Shown: positions 26,172-26,435 of the stretch, piece after piece
Layout of the letters: each line of letters starts with the position of its first letter
How positions within the stretch are numbered: position 1 is the first letter of the stretch
DNA from: CAYONM01 sp964405325
Lineage (GTDB): Bacteria > Planctomycetota > UBA11346
Length of the DNA stretch: 26,435 nt
Direction: 5' to 3'
Assembly (NCBI GenBank): GCA_964405325.1
Contig: CAYONM010000027.1
Location: 1 to 26,435, forward strand
Position numbers and translations under genes: made by a program
The notes under the pieces: generated by a model
Told to the model about the DNA's origin: nothing
Databases searched by the model: none
Seen by the model: only the letters and a program-made list of their open reading frames with translations

Positions 26172-26384
26172 ATGATCGTTTCGTTGGACGCTGTGGAAGA
26201 TGGCATGGTGCTGGCCTCGGACGTGCGCAATCTGCATGGCCAAGTTCTACTGCGGTCCGGTTGTGTGTTGCGGCAGGGGCCGGTGCTTGCTGCCACGGCT
26301 TTTCTGATCGATGCGCCGCTACTGAAACAGGCAGCGCTGCAGGTCTTGCGCCAAAATCCACTGTATTTCGTTGATCGGGAGTAA
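26172..26384 (+). CDS. Small domain protein resembling the N-terminal segment of HD/HDOD signalling proteins
   Basis: A 70-aa ORF starting MIVSLDAVEDGMVLASDVRN with HGQVLLRSGCVLRQG. This pattern (a short beta segment with xGMVLAxDVxNxxGxxLLxxGxxL) is often found at the edge of HD-GYP or HDOD proteins and as stand-alone small proteins. The C-terminal half, with LLKQAALQVLRQNPLYFVDRE, is helical. I use the ATG at 26172, where the pattern begins; the frame is open from GTG 26133. No ribosome binding site is clear. It is the last gene seen and its neighbours to the right are outside the window. The function is unknown. Confidence 0.6.
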   Translation: MIVSLDAVEDGMVLASDVRNLHGQVLLRSGCVLRQGPVLAATAFLIDAPLLKQAALQVLRQNPLYFVDRE

Positions 26385-26435
26385 GGGTGCGGAAAGAAAT
26401 AAACGTTACAGATCGCGCAGAGATTTTGTCGATCC

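Overview
The window is gene-dense, GC-rich bacterial chromosome. Its genes carry signal peptides and Shine-Dalgarno sites typical of a Gram-negative organism, and it looks like ordinary vertically inherited chromosome, not a phage or plasmid. The mix of genes is most like what I associate with Planctomycetota, Lentisphaerota and related or deltaproteobacterial lineages. That mix includes a bacterial SMUG1-type uracil-DNA glycosylase, a secreted HEAT-repeat protein beside a membrane-anchored coiled-coil protein, a DUF1844 protein, an HDOD plus SpoIIE-phosphatase pair and an unassigned DRE-TIM aldolase. The placement is an impression from gene content and is weak.

Left part (1-5771): the end of a peptide/nickel-type ABC importer operon (permease, cut at the window edge, and two ATPases coupled by 1-4 nt overlaps) runs directly into a tRNA-Gly(CCC). 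The stop codon of the second ATPase lies inside the tRNA. A SMUG1 glycosylase follows on the plus strand, and it converges with a minus-strand ispE-comEC pair.

Middle (5910-9832): a three-gene plus-strand cassette ends at a strong intrinsic terminator. It encodes a secreted TPR/HEAT protein with an embedded degenerate receiver domain, a one-TM coiled-coil protein with a C-terminal beta domain, and a 47-residue one-TM protein. I do not recognise it as a named system, and it is the best candidate for undescribed biology here. Next is a small CaMKII-association-domain-like gene with a near-consensus promoter, overlapped by a perfect 9-bp inverted repeat.

Repeat-rich part (9841-13060): a DUF1844 gene, a 450-bp intergenic stretch full of perfect hairpins, and a 150-bp MITE-like element with 15-bp terminal inverted repeats. 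A diverged relative of that element lies at about 12901-13063. Between the two, an NAD(P)-binding SDR-like protein and a family-4 glycoside hydrolase share one uninterrupted reading frame, but the hydrolase keeps its own strong ribosome binding site.

Right part (13057-26435): an HD-domain phosphohydrolase, serA, hemB (non-zinc type), a large secreted S41 protease with a long Ig-like tail, an HDOD protein coupled to a GAF-SpoIIE phosphatase, a small HNH protein, a DRE-TIM aldolase, a small Ala-rich ORF, a CPD photolyase and a 70-residue domain protein at the right end. I found no CRISPR array, rRNA, transposase, integrase or phage gene.
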